From positions 1 to 5,836 of the forward strand of contig JAGQUL010000310.1 of the NCBI GenBank assembly GCA_020438525.1: 5,836 nt of DNA, given 5' to 3'. The notes under the pieces were generated by a model that saw nothing but the letters and a program-made list of their open reading frames with translations, was not told where the DNA came from and made no database searches. The DNA is from Thermoleophilia bacterium (lineage in GTDB: Bacteria; Actinomycetota; Thermoleophilia; Gaiellales; SKUG01). Position 1 is the first letter of the stretch. Each line of letters begins with the position of its first letter. The translations under genes were made by a program, and so were the position numbers. Shown one piece after another: positions 1 to 5,757 of the stretch.

Positions 1-2
1 AC

Positions 3-359
3 GCGCTCGGCAAAGGCTGCGGCGGCGACGCCATCTTCACCCTCTTCGGCGGAATCGGCATCGAAAAACTCGCCGCCAAAGGCGGCGTGCGAATTACGGC
101 CGGTCGAACGCCGGGAGGCATCCCATACACCCATCACTTTGAGTTCGAGACGCCGGCCAAGTTTCCTGACCGATTCCAGCCGTCTGGCGAGCAGATTGAC
201 TATGTAGTCGCCAATCCTGACTGGGCTGCGTCCCGGCTGAGCAACAGAGCCGCCGCGTACTACAATCAAGAACTCGACATGACGGTGGTCCTTGGAGGCA
301 ACGGTGTCATCAGCGGTCGTCGAGGCACGTCGCCGGAGGCGCGGAGGTCAGGATGGTAA
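3..359 (+). CDS. C-terminal toxin domain of a probable polymorphic toxin (partial, 5' end outside window)
   Basis: The frame is open from the window edge to the TAA at 357-359, giving 118 visible residues. The GTG at 87 is an internal codon, not a credible start, because the frame continues upstream without a stop. Visible residues 1-28 are Gly/Ala-rich and mildly hydrophobic, like the pre-toxin linker of RHS, WXG or contact-dependent toxins. The rest (about 30-118) is a compact charged domain with a His pair at visible residues 44-45 (132-137), a Tyr pair at 86-87, a beta-like stretch with GGNGV at about 98-102, and a basic C-terminus. I recognise no named family. The layout (early His, middle helix, late strand pair with Arg) resembles small RNase-type toxin tips, but that is inference. 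The toxin role rests mainly on context: a C-terminal tip followed, with overlap, by a small acidic gene. GC is 33/60 at 121-180, well below the right-hand operon, which suggests acquired DNA. It could instead be an ordinary hypothetical protein. Confidence 0.6.
   Translation, partial: ALGKGCGGDAIFTLFGGIGIEKLAAKGGVRITAGRTPGGIPYTHHFEFETPAKFPDRFQPSGEQIDYVVANPDWAASRLSNRAAAYYNQELDMTVVLGGNGVISGRRGTSPEARRSGW
343..348 (+). promoter_or_regulatory. Ribosome binding site of the putative immunity gene
   Basis: GGAGGT lies inside the last codons of the upstream gene, four bases before the ATG at 353. It is the clearest Shine-Dalgarno sequence on the left side of the window and fixes the start of the small downstream gene. 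With the ATGGTAA start/stop overlap it implies translational coupling of the two proteins. Confidence 0.7.
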
Positions 360-688
360 CAACGCGAGTGCACCTAGGCGCAGACTTGTACGCCAGTCCA
401 CTGTGGTCTCCCGGATTGGATGGAAAACTCTCAAACGTCGCTCTCGACGACTATGCACTAACGCCGTCGTTGAAGAGAGCGCTTGAACGATGGGCGTCGC
501 GATACGACGAACTTTTTGAGCAGTACGGCGGGAGGTTTCCGGCGAGCCAGGCCGACTGCACCGCGCTCGACGAGGCAGGGAAGGGCCTGTGGGAAGAGTT
601 GGTAAGCGAGCTGGGCGGCCATATGGAGATTCACTACGACAGTCCGATCACTGGGCAGTCGACCCTGGTGCATCGGCCCTCACTTTGA
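353..688 (+). CDS. Small acidic protein, probable immunity protein to the upstream toxin domain
   Basis: This is a complete gene of 111 residues with no signal peptide or membrane segment, so it should act in the cytoplasm. It contains about 16 Asp/Glu against 9 Lys/Arg, the acidic bias usual for immunity proteins that mask a basic toxin. The start is fixed by GGAGGT at 343-348 and overlaps the preceding stop by seven bases (ATGGTAA). Residues 35-57 (LTPSL..ALERWASRYDELF) and 72-87 (LDEAGKGLWEELVSELG) look like two amphipathic helices, followed by a short strand at 90-95. From memory this pattern, a Leu-Thr/Ser-x-x-Leu start, a W-x-x-x-Y-D core and a Glu-Gly-x-x-Leu-W helix, recurs in small actinobacterial hypothetical proteins encoded next to secreted toxins; I could not run a search to confirm it. 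GC is low (31/60 at 421-480), like its partner and unlike the operon to the right. The immunity function is an inference from gene order, overlap and charge. Confidence 0.6.
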   Translation: MVTTRVHLGADLYASPLWSPGLDGKLSNVALDDYALTPSLKRALERWASRYDELFEQYGGRFPASQADCTALDEAGKGLWEELVSELGGHMEIHYDSPITGQSTLVHRPSL

Positions 689-743
689 GCGATGTGGCAC
701 ACGGATGCTGAGCGGCTCAGGATTGCCTACGCCAGCCGTGTTT

Positions 744-758
744 CGCGGCATTCCCGCG
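744..758. terminator. Weak hairpin, possible terminator
   Basis: CGCGG, a five-base loop and CCGCG form a perfect 5-bp GC stem between the convergent gene ends. There is no U-tract directly after it on either strand; only a short TTT follows at 765-767 on the plus strand. It may help end transcription of the immunity gene, but a 5-bp stem is expected by chance in GC-rich DNA. Confidence 0.2.
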
Positions 759-786
759 GCAACGCTTTGACGGTTCCGCCGGGCCT

Positions 787-808
787 GGTGGGACTTCATG
801 GGCCCACC
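787..808. terminator. Weak hairpin, possible bidirectional terminator
   Basis: GGTGGG, a ten-base loop and CCCACC form a perfect 6-bp stem 11 bases beyond the recombinase stop codon. Its position between two convergent genes fits a bidirectional terminator. The lack of a T-run on either side makes intrinsic termination doubtful. Confidence 0.25.
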
Positions 809-819
809 GCAGTTTGCCG

Positions 820-1821
820 TCACTCGAACACCTCCCCGATCCGCCGAAGCGGTTCGATGACCGGGAGGCGCAGGTAGTGCTTGCGGGTCGTGTCGACTCG
901 CGCATGGCCGAGCTGGCGGGCGGCGATGTGATCGGGAACTCCTGCGGCGACTGCGAGGCTGGCACCGGTCGCGCGCATGACGTGCGGGGAGATCGAGCGG
1001 CCATCCTCGAGCACGTCGAGTCCGGCGTGGCGCGCGATGCGCTTGACGAGCTTGTACGCGGCGGCACCGGTGAGCGGTGCCGGCTCATGTCCGGTGTATC
1101 GGTTGCAGCGCGACCAGACGTGCGCAGACGCGCCGTGTTCCCTGCCACCAATCACCTCGCGAAGCTCGCCAGACAGGGTCGCGCTGATTGCCACGAACCG
1201 GGTCTTGTGGTTCTTGGGAGTGTCGATGTCGATCGAGTCGTCCGCGCAGCGGTATGCGCGGCGCTGGACGTGGATCAGTCCGTCGTCGAGGTGCAGGTCG
1301 CCGATCCGCAGCTCGATCGCTTCGGACCGGCGAAGCCCGGCCTCGCACAGCACACGCAGGAGCGATCGTTCGGTCACGTCGCGACAGGCATCGAGCAGCC
1401 GCGCGTACTCGGCGGCGTCGACCGCGCAGGGTTCGCGCGTCTGGAGTCCGCCTGAGGGGTAGCGCACGCGACGCGCGTGGTTGTTGCGTACCAGCTCATG
1501 GTCGAGCGCGATCGCGAGCATCGTGCAGAGCGTCTCGTGCGCAGCCTGCACGCAACGACGATTGCCGTCACGCTCGAGGCAGCGGTCAAGCCATCCGCGC
1601 ACCACGGGGACGGTGAGCTGGTCAAGCCGCAGCTGGCCGAGCTCCGGTCGGATGCGGCATCGATAGTCAGCGATGCGGCGCTCACGGCTGGCAGGGCGTA
1701 CGTGTCGCCACACGGATTCAAGCAGCTGCTCGAACCAGTCGTCGAGAAGTGGCGCGGGCCGGCGCTGGTCGAGGGTGTCGGCGATCTCGCGCAGCGCACG
1801 AGCGATGATGAGGGTGATCAT
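820..1821 (-). CDS. Tyrosine recombinase / integrase
   Basis: This is a complete 333-residue site-specific recombinase that would cut and rejoin DNA through a covalent 3'-phosphotyrosine. The N-terminal part, about 24-122, is the core DNA-binding SAM-like region (W29, Y53, then the P-x-LG-x-LRLDQLT segment, ending in RNNHARRVRYP). The catalytic domain follows from about 132. The active-site residues all appear present: Arg164 in AGLRRSE, Lys203 in the TPKNHKTR hairpin, His280 and Arg283 in SPHVMRATGAS, His306 in QLGHARVD, and the nucleophile Tyr316 in TTRKHY. Length and motif order fit Xer/phage integrase relatives. No N-terminal arm-binding domain is obvious, which favours a Xer-like or simple integrase. 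The ATG at 1819-1821 is the only early start; GGGG abuts it and no well-spaced Shine-Dalgarno is visible. It begins 21 bases after the kinase stop in the same orientation, so it may be reached by operon readthrough. GC (41/60 at 1501-1560) is closer to the chromosome than to the toxin pair. It is intact and probably functional; its target site is unknown. Confidence 0.93.
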   Translation of the reverse strand: MITLIIARALREIADTLDQRRPAPLLDDWFEQLLESVWRHVRPASRERRIADYRCRIRPELGQLRLDQLTVPVVRGWLDRCLERDGNRRCVQAAHETLCTMLAIALDHELVRNNHARRVRYPSGGLQTREPCAVDAAEYARLLDACRDVTERSLLRVLCEAGLRRSEAIELRIGDLHLDDGLIHVQRRAYRCADDSIDIDTPKNHKTRFVAISATLSGELREVIGGREHGASAHVWSRCNRYTGHEPAPLTGAAAYKLVKRIARHAGLDVLEDGRSISPHVMRATGASLAVAAGVPDHIAARQLGHARVDTTRKHYLRLPVIEPLRRIGEVFE

Positions 1822-1822
1822 C
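1804..1822. repeat. Inverted repeat over the recombinase start codon
   Basis: GATGAT and ATCATC arms of six bases flank a seven-base spacer. The recombinase ATG lies within one arm, so a transcript could fold and partly hide the start. The arms also encode the first residues (M-I ... I-I), so chance is a real alternative. Confidence 0.25.
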
Positions 1823-1842
1823 CCCGTGCATCGGCGTTTCGC

Positions 1843-2814
1843 TCAGTCGGCGAGCTCGACCTTGGCGGTGTCGAGCTCGCGGAGCATGACGTCCTTCTGC
1901 AGGCGGGTGGCGTCGCCCTTCTCGAACACGCCGGCGCCGAGGGCGCGGTTGTTGGCGAGCCCGGTGGCGATCGCGAGCGTGTAGCGCTCGCTGAGCGGGC
2001 GGTCGTCGAAGGTCGCGTGCAGCGCGCCGGCGACGAAGCAGTCGGCGAATCCGAGCTGCGACACGGCCTCGACCGGATCGAAGTCGGCGGCGTGGAAGTT
2101 GACCGTCTTGCCCTGCTTGATGCGGCCGACGCAGCCCGTCTCGTGCAGGATCACGATGCTCTGGCCGCCGATGCGGGCCATCGCGTCGAGTGCGATCACG
2201 AAGTCCTCGTCGCTGGTGAACTCGTTGCCCACGAAGTCCTCGGCCTCGCGCTGGTCGATCACGGTGAGGCTCGGCTCGGCCTGCAGCGACATCCGCAGCG
2301 TCTCGGCATCGTTGGGCTGCGTCACCACGGTGAAGATCCGCATCGGCTGCACGCCGCGCAGGATCCGCTGGTAGATGTCGGGCTCGACGTCGCGGGGGAG
2401 CGATCCGGCAAGCACCAGGCAGCGGCTCGCGCGGGAGAGGTAGCGCAGCTTCTCGAGCAGCAGCTCGACCTCGCGCTCGAGGATCCGCGGACCGTACTCG
2501 TTGATCTCGGTGTGCACGCCGCTGACCGGATCGATCACCGCGGTGGAGGTGCGGCTCGGCTCGCCGATCCGCACGAAGTCGTTGAGGATGCCCTCGTCGG
2601 TGAGCCGATCGATCACGTTTGCGCCGGTGAGGCCGCCGGCCATGCCGGTCGCGATCACGGGCGAGCCCAGTCGGCGCAGCGCGCGGGCGATCGTCACGCC
2701 CTTGCCGCCCGGGAGGGTGATCCCGCTGGATGCCCGGTGTCGCCTCCCGACCAGGAAGTTCGGAACGACCAGCGTGCGGTCCATTGCGGTGTTGAGCGTG
2801 ACGGTGGTGATCAT
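1843..2814 (-). CDS. PfkB-family sugar kinase, FruK/1-phosphofructokinase-like with altered active-site motifs
   Basis: This 323-residue protein has the ribokinase fold expected to move phosphate from ATP to a sugar or sugar phosphate in the cytoplasm. The start chosen is ATG 2814, since TVTLNTAMD at residues 4-12 matches the usual FruK/LacC N-terminus (TLNPAlD). An upstream ATG at 2865 would add 17 unlike residues and overlap the previous gene. The first motif is GGKGVT (36-41), where FruK-type enzymes have GGKGxN. LAGSLP at 136-141 is typical of the family. The usual KPNxxE segment reads IDQRE (186-190), so Asn appears replaced by Asp187 with Glu190 kept. The ATP/catalytic signature, usually GAGD, reads GFAD (255-258) before CFVAG: the catalytic Asp258 remains but the anion-hole glycine is changed. 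The family is clear; the substrate is not, so a fruK or pfkB symbol is not justified. It starts seven bases after the carboxypeptidase stop, with an AGGCAG-type ribosome site overlapping that stop. It may be a specialised kinase or a weakly active sugar-binding derivative. Confidence 0.85.
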   Translation of the reverse strand: MITTVTLNTAMDRTLVVPNFLVGRRHRASSGITLPGGKGVTIARALRRLGSPVIATGMAGGLTGANVIDRLTDEGILNDFVRIGEPSRTSTAVIDPVSGVHTEINEYGPRILEREVELLLEKLRYLSRASRCLVLAGSLPRDVEPDIYQRILRGVQPMRIFTVVTQPNDAETLRMSLQAEPSLTVIDQREAEDFVGNEFTSDEDFVIALDAMARIGGQSIVILHETGCVGRIKQGKTVNFHAADFDPVEAVSQLGFADCFVAGALHATFDDRPLSERYTLAIATGLANNRALGAGVFEKGDATRLQKDVMLRELDTAKVELAD

Positions 2815-2821
2815 CTGCTGC

Positions 2822-4216
2822 CTATCCCGTGACCGACGACCATGCGTCGTCGACCTCGTCGGCACCGAGCTTCCACGCGCTGCGCCAGTCGCGCGCGCGG
2901 TTCACGATGCGGTCCCATGTTCCCAGCTTCGGCACGTCCGTGCCAGCACAGATCGGCACGGTGCCCACGCCGACGGTGGCCTCGACCGGGGTGGCGGTGT
3001 CGTCGACCGATCCGCCGCCCCCGTCGTCGCCCGTGTCGGTCTCGATCCCGGCCGCGTGCACGCGCAGCTCGCCGATCTCGTCGCCCGCCTGCACCGGAGC
3101 GGCGACCGAGCGCGGCAGCACCGCCTCCTGCACGATCCGCTCGCCGACGCGTGCGGAGAAGCGCAGGTCGTCGCACGCAAATACCTTCACGTGCTCGTCG
3201 CTGCGCTGCACGGGCACGGTGCCGAGCTCGGTTCCGCCCTCCACGAACACGAGGTCCTGGCGCAGCGGACGGGCCCAGTCGAGCAGCGCGGCGGCATCGC
3301 TCGACCGCGACTGCTCGTCCTTCGACGCGAACGTCGCCACCAGCAGCGCACCGCCGGTCTTCTCGTCGAGCTGGTGCACCACGAGCATGTAGCCGGCGGC
3401 GTCGGTGAACCCGGTCTTCACGCCGTCGACCCCGTCGTACTTGCCGAGCAGCGGGTTGCGGTTGGGCAGCGGATCGAGCGCCGTGCCGCCGGGGCGGGTG
3501 AGCTTGAGGACCTTCGTGGCGACGGCCTCGCGGATCGGATCCTCGCGAAGCGCGGTATCGGCGAGCGTGACCAGGTCGATCGGCGTGCTCGTGCTGGCAG
3601 TGCCCATCAGGTCGAGCCCCGTGGAGGACTCGAAGCGTGTGTCGACCAGGCCGAGGTCGTCGGCCTTCTCGTTCATCAGCTCCACGAACCGGGCCTCGCT
3701 GCCGTCCCCGACGTGCGAGGCGAGCGCGAGTGCTGCATCGTTCGCGCTGTAGACGAGTGTGGCCTTGAGCAGGTCGGCGGCCTTCCACTTCTCGCCGGCG
3801 CGCGCATCCATGCGGGAGGCGTCGGCAGGAAGGTCGTTCACCGACGCGGGAATCGTGACGGTCTCGCCGAGGTCGAGGCGCTCCACCACGACGAGCGCGG
3901 TCATCAGCTTGGTGAGGCTGGCGATCGGGCGGGGCGTTCCGGCATCGAGACCGGCGATCGGCTCGCCGACGCCCGAGTCGTAGACCAGCCAGCCCTTGGC
4001 AGTGACCTTCGGCGGCGGGTACAGCTTGGTGAGCGAGGCCACGTCGTCCTGCTCCAGCATGCGCTGGATGCGCTCGGCCGGGTCGATCGAACCTGCCGAG
4101 CCGGAGTCGGTGCTGCTGCCGGAATCGGCACCGATCGCGAGGCCCGCGCCGACGGTTGCCACGAGCAGTGCGAGCAGCGCGATCCGGAACGTGGTGCGGG
4201 CTGCGGCGACGCGCAT
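2822..4216 (-). CDS. D-alanyl-D-alanine carboxypeptidase (PBP5-type, peptidase S11)
   Basis: This low-molecular-weight penicillin-binding protein should remove the terminal D-Ala from peptidoglycan pentapeptides outside the membrane, limiting cross-linking. It has 464 residues from ATG 4216. That start places a signal peptide or anchor (short basic n-region, hydrophobic 10-30) at the N-terminus; the frame stays open upstream, but that part is Arg/Pro/Thr-rich shadow. All three S11 motifs are present: nucleophile Ser100 with Lys103 in IASLTKLMTA, Ser157-Ala-Asn159 in YSANDAALALA, and Lys267-Thr-Gly in GVKTGFTDAAGY. Residues about 320-390 look like the beta-rich PBP5 C-terminal domain. An unusual tail follows: a Gly/Asp linker (about 394-406) and a Trp-containing amphipathic segment (434-450, WDRIVNRARDWRSAW) that could lie on the membrane, as the C-terminal helix of PBP5 does. 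Cys348 and Cys423 might pair. An exact second copy of ASLTKL occurs at 60-65 but lacks the right spacing to SxN. It starts ten bases after the LysM gene, with a modest CAGG ribosome site. Confidence 0.92.
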   Translation of the reverse strand: MRVAAARTTFRIALLALLVATVGAGLAIGADSGSSTDSGSAGSIDPAERIQRMLEQDDVASLTKLYPPPKVTAKGWLVYDSGVGEPIAGLDAGTPRPIASLTKLMTALVVVERLDLGETVTIPASVNDLPADASRMDARAGEKWKAADLLKATLVYSANDAALALASHVGDGSEARFVELMNEKADDLGLVDTRFESSTGLDLMGTASTSTPIDLVTLADTALREDPIREAVATKVLKLTRPGGTALDPLPNRNPLLGKYDGVDGVKTGFTDAAGYMLVVHQLDEKTGGALLVATFASKDEQSRSSDAAALLDWARPLRQDLVFVEGGTELGTVPVQRSDEHVKVFACDDLRFSARVGERIVQEAVLPRSVAAPVQAGDEIGELRVHAAGIETDTGDDGGGGSVDDTATPVEATVGVGTVPICAGTDVPKLGTWDRIVNRARDWRSAWKLGADEVDDAWSSVTG

Positions 4217-4226
4217 GGGCGCCTGC

Positions 4227-4754
4227 TCAGCCGTTCTTGTCGGCCTGCGCGTCGACCGACGGGTCCGCGGCTGCGGTGCCGTTCTGCTCGGGCGCGTTTG
4301 CGGACTGGCCGGTCGTGGTGTCGCCGGCGAGCGGGTCGGGGTTGGCCCCGACCGCTGCCTTGTCGGCATCCTCGCAGTCGACTGCCGAGACGGTCAGGTA
4401 CTGGCCGGCGCGGATCGCCTGCGGGTCGACCTTCGGGTTGCACGCCTTGAGCTCTTCCTCGGTGAGCTTGAACTTCGCGGCGATCCCGCCGAGCGTGTCG
4501 CCTTCCTTGACCTTGGCCTTGGTGCCGCGGGCCAGGTCGTTGCGCTCGTCGGTGGTGTCGGCAGCCTTCGCGGAGCCGGAATCCTTGTCCTTGCACTCCT
4601 TGAACACGCAGGACTGGCCGAGCGCGGAGAAGAACGAGATCCACAGGATGACCGCGGCGGCGGGCGCCAGCAGGGTCCAGACCGAGTACCGACGCTTGCG
4701 CTTGGGCGGCGACGAGTACGAGCGCGACGTTTCTTCCTGTTCGGGGAGCGACAT
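4227..4754 (-). CDS. LysM-domain membrane protein
   Basis: This 175-residue single-pass protein probably binds peptidoglycan from the outer face of the membrane. The order is a short cytoplasmic N-terminus with a basic patch (PPKRKRR, 16-22), a transmembrane helix at about 26-46, a Cys-containing juxtamembrane stretch (Cys49 and Cys54), one LysM domain at about 80-122 (VKEGDTLGGIAAKF, LTEEELKACNP, IRAGQYLTV), and an acidic Ala/Asp/Gly-rich low-complexity tail to the end. The basic side is N-terminal, so the LysM should face outward. Two further cysteines, Cys105 and Cys127, lie in and just after the LysM; four in all may form disulfides, which is unusual for a simple LysM protein. ATG 4754 was chosen because it begins ten bases after the pyrF stop and gives a sensible topology; longer readings in this frame run through pyrF. 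GGGG lies three bases before it, a poor ribosome site. No catalytic domain is present, so it may recruit or anchor, perhaps with the carboxypeptidase encoded next. Confidence 0.88.
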   Translation of the reverse strand: MSLPEQEETSRSYSSPPKRKRRYSVWTLLAPAAAVILWISFFSALGQSCVFKECKDKDSGSAKAADTTDERNDLARGTKAKVKEGDTLGGIAAKFKLTEEELKACNPKVDPQAIRAGQYLTVSAVDCEDADKAAVGANPDPLAGDTTTGQSANAPEQNGTAAADPSVDAQADKNG

Positions 4755-4764
4755 GGCCCCGATA

Positions 4765-5757
4765 TTACCGGACGGCAGTGCTGCGGCCCGTGTCGGCGAG
4801 CTGGCTGGCCAGCTGCTGCGTCGCGCTCGCGACCGCAAATCGGAACGCAGCGGTGTCCTTCGGCTCGCGTGGCAGCAGCGAACGTGCAGCGGCGACGAGG
4901 GTCGTGGGCGCGGCCGTGTCGAGCAGGCCGGCGAGATCCTCGACCGTGCCGCCCTGCGCGCCCACGCCCGGCACGAGCAGCGGGGTGGTCGGCACGGCCG
5001 CACGGGCCTGTGCGAGCAGCTGCGGGCGCGTGGCACCGACCACCGCGCCCACGACGCCCCCACCGACGGCCTCGTCGGCCGCGGCGAGCTCTGCGGCGAG
5101 CTGCTGCCACCACGCGCGGCCGTCCGCGAGCGGTGCCGACTGCAGCGCGTCCGCTCCGGGATTGGAGGTGAGCAGCAGCGCGTACAGCGCCGCATTGCGG
5201 TCGGCGGCGACCTGTGCCATCGCATCGATCGCATCGCGGCCGATCGATGCGTTCACGGTGAGCGCATCCACGCCCACGCCGCCGCTCGCATCGTCCCCGA
5301 GCCACGCATCCGCGTAGGCGGCCGCGGAGTGGGGAACGTCGCCGCGCTTGGCGTCGAGCACCACGAGCACGCCGGCGGTCTGCGCGAACTCGATCGTGCG
5401 CTCGAGCGCACGCATCCCGGGTGCGCCGGCCGCCTCGTACCACGCGACCTGCGGCTTCACCGCCGCCGCGTGGTCGCGCGCGCTCTCCACGACGAGACCT
5501 GCGAAGCGTTCGATCGCGGCGGCGCGGGTCGCGCGTCCGCGGCGGCCGGGAGTGCCGACCGGGATGCCGGCGAGCAGCTCGAGCGCCGCGGGGGACGGGT
5601 CGATGCCCACGCACGCGGCGAGCGGTGCGTCGCCGGCGCGTCGAGCGAGCCGGTCCGCGAACGATGCGGCGCGTCGCCGCTGCGGCACCTCGATCGCGGC
5701 GTCGATCTCGCGTCCAGGCGCAGGGGTGTCGCCCGCCGAGCCGGTGGTCGTCGTCAT
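4765..5757 (-). CDS. pyrF: Orotidine 5'-phosphate decarboxylase, type 2
   Basis: This enzyme converts OMP to UMP, the last step of de novo pyrimidine nucleotide synthesis, in the cytoplasm. The 330-residue frame carries the type 2 (mycobacterial-like) signature: VLDAKRGDVPHSAAAYADAW at 133-152, whose Asp135, Lys137 and Asp140 are the catalytic triplet. GIDP at 51-54 and Lys101 in VKPQVAWYEAAG line the orotidine site. VGAT at 240-243, LVPGVGAQGG at 261-270 and Arg292 in AAARSLL form the later barrel loops that hold the phosphate. Residues 1-29 are a polar, Thr/Ala/Pro-rich extension not needed for the barrel, so a later start is possible. I keep ATG 5757 because the preceding frame ends in an ATGA overlap and GGAGG lies ten bases upstream (5768-5772). 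It heads the identified part of the minus-strand operon; linkage to cell-wall genes downstream is unexpected but clear from spacing. GC is about 75% in a sampled block, matching the chromosomal side. Confidence 0.95.
   Translation of the reverse strand: MTTTTGSAGDTPAPGREIDAAIEVPQRRRAASFADRLARRAGDAPLAACVGIDPSPAALELLAGIPVGTPGRRGRATRAAAIERFAGLVVESARDHAAAVKPQVAWYEAAGAPGMRALERTIEFAQTAGVLVVLDAKRGDVPHSAAAYADAWLGDDASGGVGVDALTVNASIGRDAIDAMAQVAADRNAALYALLLTSNPGADALQSAPLADGRAWWQQLAAELAAADEAVGGGVVGAVVGATRPQLLAQARAAVPTTPLLVPGVGAQGGTVEDLAGLLDTAAPTTLVAAARSLLPREPKDTAAFRFAVASATQQLASQLADTGRSTAVR

Larger units (their letters stand above)
689..819. other. Convergent intergenic gap between the immunity gene and the recombinase
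   Basis: These 131 bases separate two genes that point toward each other. No convincing coding frame, tRNA or strong promoter was seen. The gap holds two short perfect hairpins (744-758 and 787-808), neither followed by a T-run. It is also where base composition changes from the AT-richer pair on the left to the GC-rich recombinase on the right, so it may contain an old junction. No matching direct repeat was found within the window to prove an attachment site. Confidence 0.5.

Noticed and set aside
87..359. A separate 90-residue gene starting at GTG 87
   Set aside because: The frame is open back to the window edge and no ribosome site precedes the GTG, so it is the end of a longer gene.
692..877. 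A 61-codon plus-strand frame after the immunity gene
   Set aside because: It has no ribosome site or recognisable motif, and its end runs antisense into the recombinase.
1851..1879. Two CGAGCTCG palindromes spaced 21 bases apart beside the recombinase
   Set aside because: They encode repeated Glu-Leu codons at the kinase C-terminus, and GAGCTC-like strings are common elsewhere in these genes, so a recombinase binding site is not supported.
1477..2832. A 451-codon open frame on the plus strand
   Set aside because: It is antisense to the kinase and part of the recombinase, with low-complexity Glu/Val/Leu/Gly content and no domain.
2815..2865. Longer start for the PfkB kinase at ATG 2865
   Set aside because: The added 17 residues are unlike the family, and it would overlap the carboxypeptidase. 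The family N-terminus begins at ATG 2814.
4217..4369. Longer start for the carboxypeptidase at 4369
   Set aside because: The extra 51 residues are Arg/Pro/Thr-rich shadow of the LysM gene and would bury the signal peptide inside the protein.
2501..4450. A 649-codon open frame on the plus strand
   Set aside because: It lies antisense to the carboxypeptidase and kinase genes, which have full family motifs. Its translation is His/Arg/Gly/Val-rich with no recognisable domain, as expected for an antisense shadow in GC-rich DNA.
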